DNA of 7,465 nt from an uncultured Lachnospiraceae bacterium (GTDB lineage Bacteria > Bacillota_A > Clostridia > Lachnospirales > Lachnospiraceae), in NCBI GenBank assembly GCA_902795835.1, contig CADBNA010000100.1:1-7465 (forward strand), read 5' to 3'. Below are positions 6,425 to 7,465 of this stretch, in pieces; the first letter of the stretch is position 1, and the number at the start of each line of letters is the position of its first letter. The position numbers were made by a program, and so were the translations under genes. The notes below the pieces were generated by a model. The model saw nothing but the letters and a program-made list of their open reading frames with translations, searched no databases and was not told the DNA's origin.

Positions 6425-7465
6425 ATGCAGAATATCATTATTAACGGAACAGAAACTGCCGTGGCGGATGGAACTACCATCCTGGAGGCGGCAGCGGGAG
6501 CCGGTATTCACATTCCGACACTCTGTTACCTGAAGGACGTCAGCGGGATCGGCTCCTGCCGGATGTGCATGGTGGAAATCGAAGGCCGGGAAGGCCTGGC
6601 TGCTTCGTGCAATACGGTCGTCAGAGAAGGCATGCGCATCACAACGGACTCTGAAAAGATCCGGGCATACCGCAGGACAATGCTGGAGCTTCTTGTGGAG
6701 AAGCACGGATTTCATTCTACAAATTACTGTTTTTCCTGCAGCAAAAACGGTTCCTGCGAACTGCAGGCGCTGTGCAGGGAATACGGCGTGGCCATACCGG
6801 AGAGCGGGACAGCTGCCGAAGAGCTGCCGGTTGTCGACAGCCACCCCTTTATTGAATACAATCCAAATCTCTGCATTCACTGCCAGCGCTGCATCGGTGC
6901 CTGCGGCACCCGGGCCGGCAATCACACGCTGAAGGCCGGCAGACGGGGCAGTGAGACAATTATTGATGTGCCATTCGGCCCGGACTGGAAAGAGACCGGG
7001 TGCGAGAACTGCGGCAATTGCGCGGCAGCCTGTCCGACCGGGGCGCTCACGATGAAGCGCCGCAAAGACTACCGCAGCTGGGAAGTGGAAAAGGTTCTGA
7101 CGACCTGCCCGCACTGTGCGACCGGCTGCCAGTATTACGTATACGTAAAAGACAACAAGGTCGTTGATACAGAAGCGGCAGACGGACCCTCCAACCACGG
7201 CCGTCTGTGCGTAAAGGGCCGGAGCGCCTCCTTTGACTTCGCCATGTCCGCAGACAGGATTACGGACCCGCTGATCAGGGACAGAGAGACCGGAAAATTC
7301 CGGAAAGCCTCCTGGGACGAGGCGCTTGATCTCGTCGCATCCCGGTTCATGCAGATCCGGAAAGAGTACGGACCGGAGTCTCTGGCAGGCTTTGCCTGTT
7401 CCCGTTCCCCGAATGAAGATGTATACATGGTCCAGAAGATGGTCCGCACCTGTTTCGGGTCCAAC
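6425..7465 (+). CDS. fdhA: Formate dehydrogenase alpha subunit, N-terminal part (cut by window end)
   Basis: The first 347 codons of a molybdenum/tungsten formate dehydrogenase; the frame is still open at the right edge and the family is about 700-900 residues. It interconverts formate and CO2 and passes electrons through an iron-sulfur chain. Seen in order: NuoG-like [2Fe-2S] domain with Cys34, 45, 48, 62; a His-Cys3-type [4Fe-4S] region (His97, Cys102, 105, 111); two ferredoxin [4Fe-4S] motifs, Cys150/153/156/160 and Cys193/196/199/203; then the molybdopterin-enzyme [4Fe-4S] motif Cys228/231/235/262 with Lys264 (CVKG). That last motif separates it from [FeFe] hydrogenase, which shares the N-terminal domains. 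There is no signal peptide, so it is probably cytoplasmic, working with NuoF/HydB-like electron-transfer subunits. ATG 6425 lies 8 bases after AGGGGGT. By alignment with E. coli FdhF the active-site Sec/Cys falls about nine codons past the edge. The adjacent selD favours Sec. The electron acceptor is not determinable here. Confidence 0.93.
   Translation, partial: MQNIIINGTETAVADGTTILEAAAGAGIHIPTLCYLKDVSGIGSCRMCMVEIEGREGLAASCNTVVREGMRITTDSEKIRAYRRTMLELLVEKHGFHSTNYCFSCSKNGSCELQALCREYGVAIPESGTAAEELPVVDSHPFIEYNPNLCIHCQRCIGACGTRAGNHTLKAGRRGSETIIDVPFGPDWKETGCENCGNCAAACPTGALTMKRRKDYRSWEVEKVLTTCPHCATGCQYYVYVKDNKVVDTEAADGPSNHGRLCVKGRSASFDFAMSADRITDPLIRDRETGKFRKASWDEALDLVASRFMQIRKEYGPESLAGFACSRSPNEDVYMVQKMVRTCFGSN

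Noticed and set aside
6279..6533. Small plus-strand frame starting in the selD-fdhA gap
   Set aside because: It overlaps the fdhA promoter and the fdhA start in another frame, has no ribosome site and shows no family resemblance.
6098..7198. Open frame of 366 codons on the minus strand
   Set aside because: It is antisense to fdhA, whose cysteine motifs identify the real coding strand. No domain or ribosome site supports it.
6425..7465. [FeFe] hydrogenase as the identity of the last gene
   Set aside because: The N-terminal Fe-S domains are shared, but residues 223-266 (C-x2-C-x3-C, then CVKG) are the molybdopterin-oxidoreductase motif, not an H-cluster domain.

Overview
The window looks like chromosomal DNA of a moderately high-GC, anaerobic, selenium-using Firmicute, most likely a gut-type Clostridia/Lachnospiraceae member. 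This rests on strong AGGAGG-type ribosome sites, TATAAT-type promoters, a NuoG-like clostridial formate dehydrogenase next to selD, and a LysR/MATE/ABC gene set typical of that group. The taxon is an inference; nothing here fixes genus or species. No tRNA, rRNA, CRISPR array or insertion sequence was seen.

Left part (1-2770, + strand): a terminator-like hairpin is followed at once by a LysR-type regulator whose DNA-binding domain is missing from the readable sequence; it looks 5'-truncated and frameshifted. One base after its stop begins a complete ABC exporter half-transporter (membrane domain fused to ATPase). Middle part (2778-4163, - strand): a complete MATE-family multidrug/cation antiporter converges on the ABC gene with only 7 bp between the stop codons.

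Right part (4257-7465, + strand): a selenium/formate module. A complete LysR regulator, of the kind found beside selenium genes, is followed 25 bp later by selD (selenophosphate synthase, cysteine form). After a 193-bp regulatory gap comes the first 347 codons of a formate dehydrogenase alpha subunit (fdhA), which runs off the right edge. SelD makes the selenium donor for selenocysteine. The fdhA active-site codon (Sec or Cys) should lie about nine codons past the window end, so the cluster makes sense as selenium supply plus a selenium-dependent enzyme under a shared regulator.

The most interesting non-coding signal is in the two control regions of this module. Upstream of fdhA is a perfect inverted repeat (ATTTATC-N9-GATAAAT) of LysR T-N11-A type, centred roughly 70 bp before the likely transcription start. 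A weaker box of the same geometry (TTTC-N9-GAAA) covers the -10 element of the LysR gene itself. The two regions also share the exact 11-mer GGGCAGACAGT. Together these suggest that the LysR protein represses its own gene and activates fdhA.
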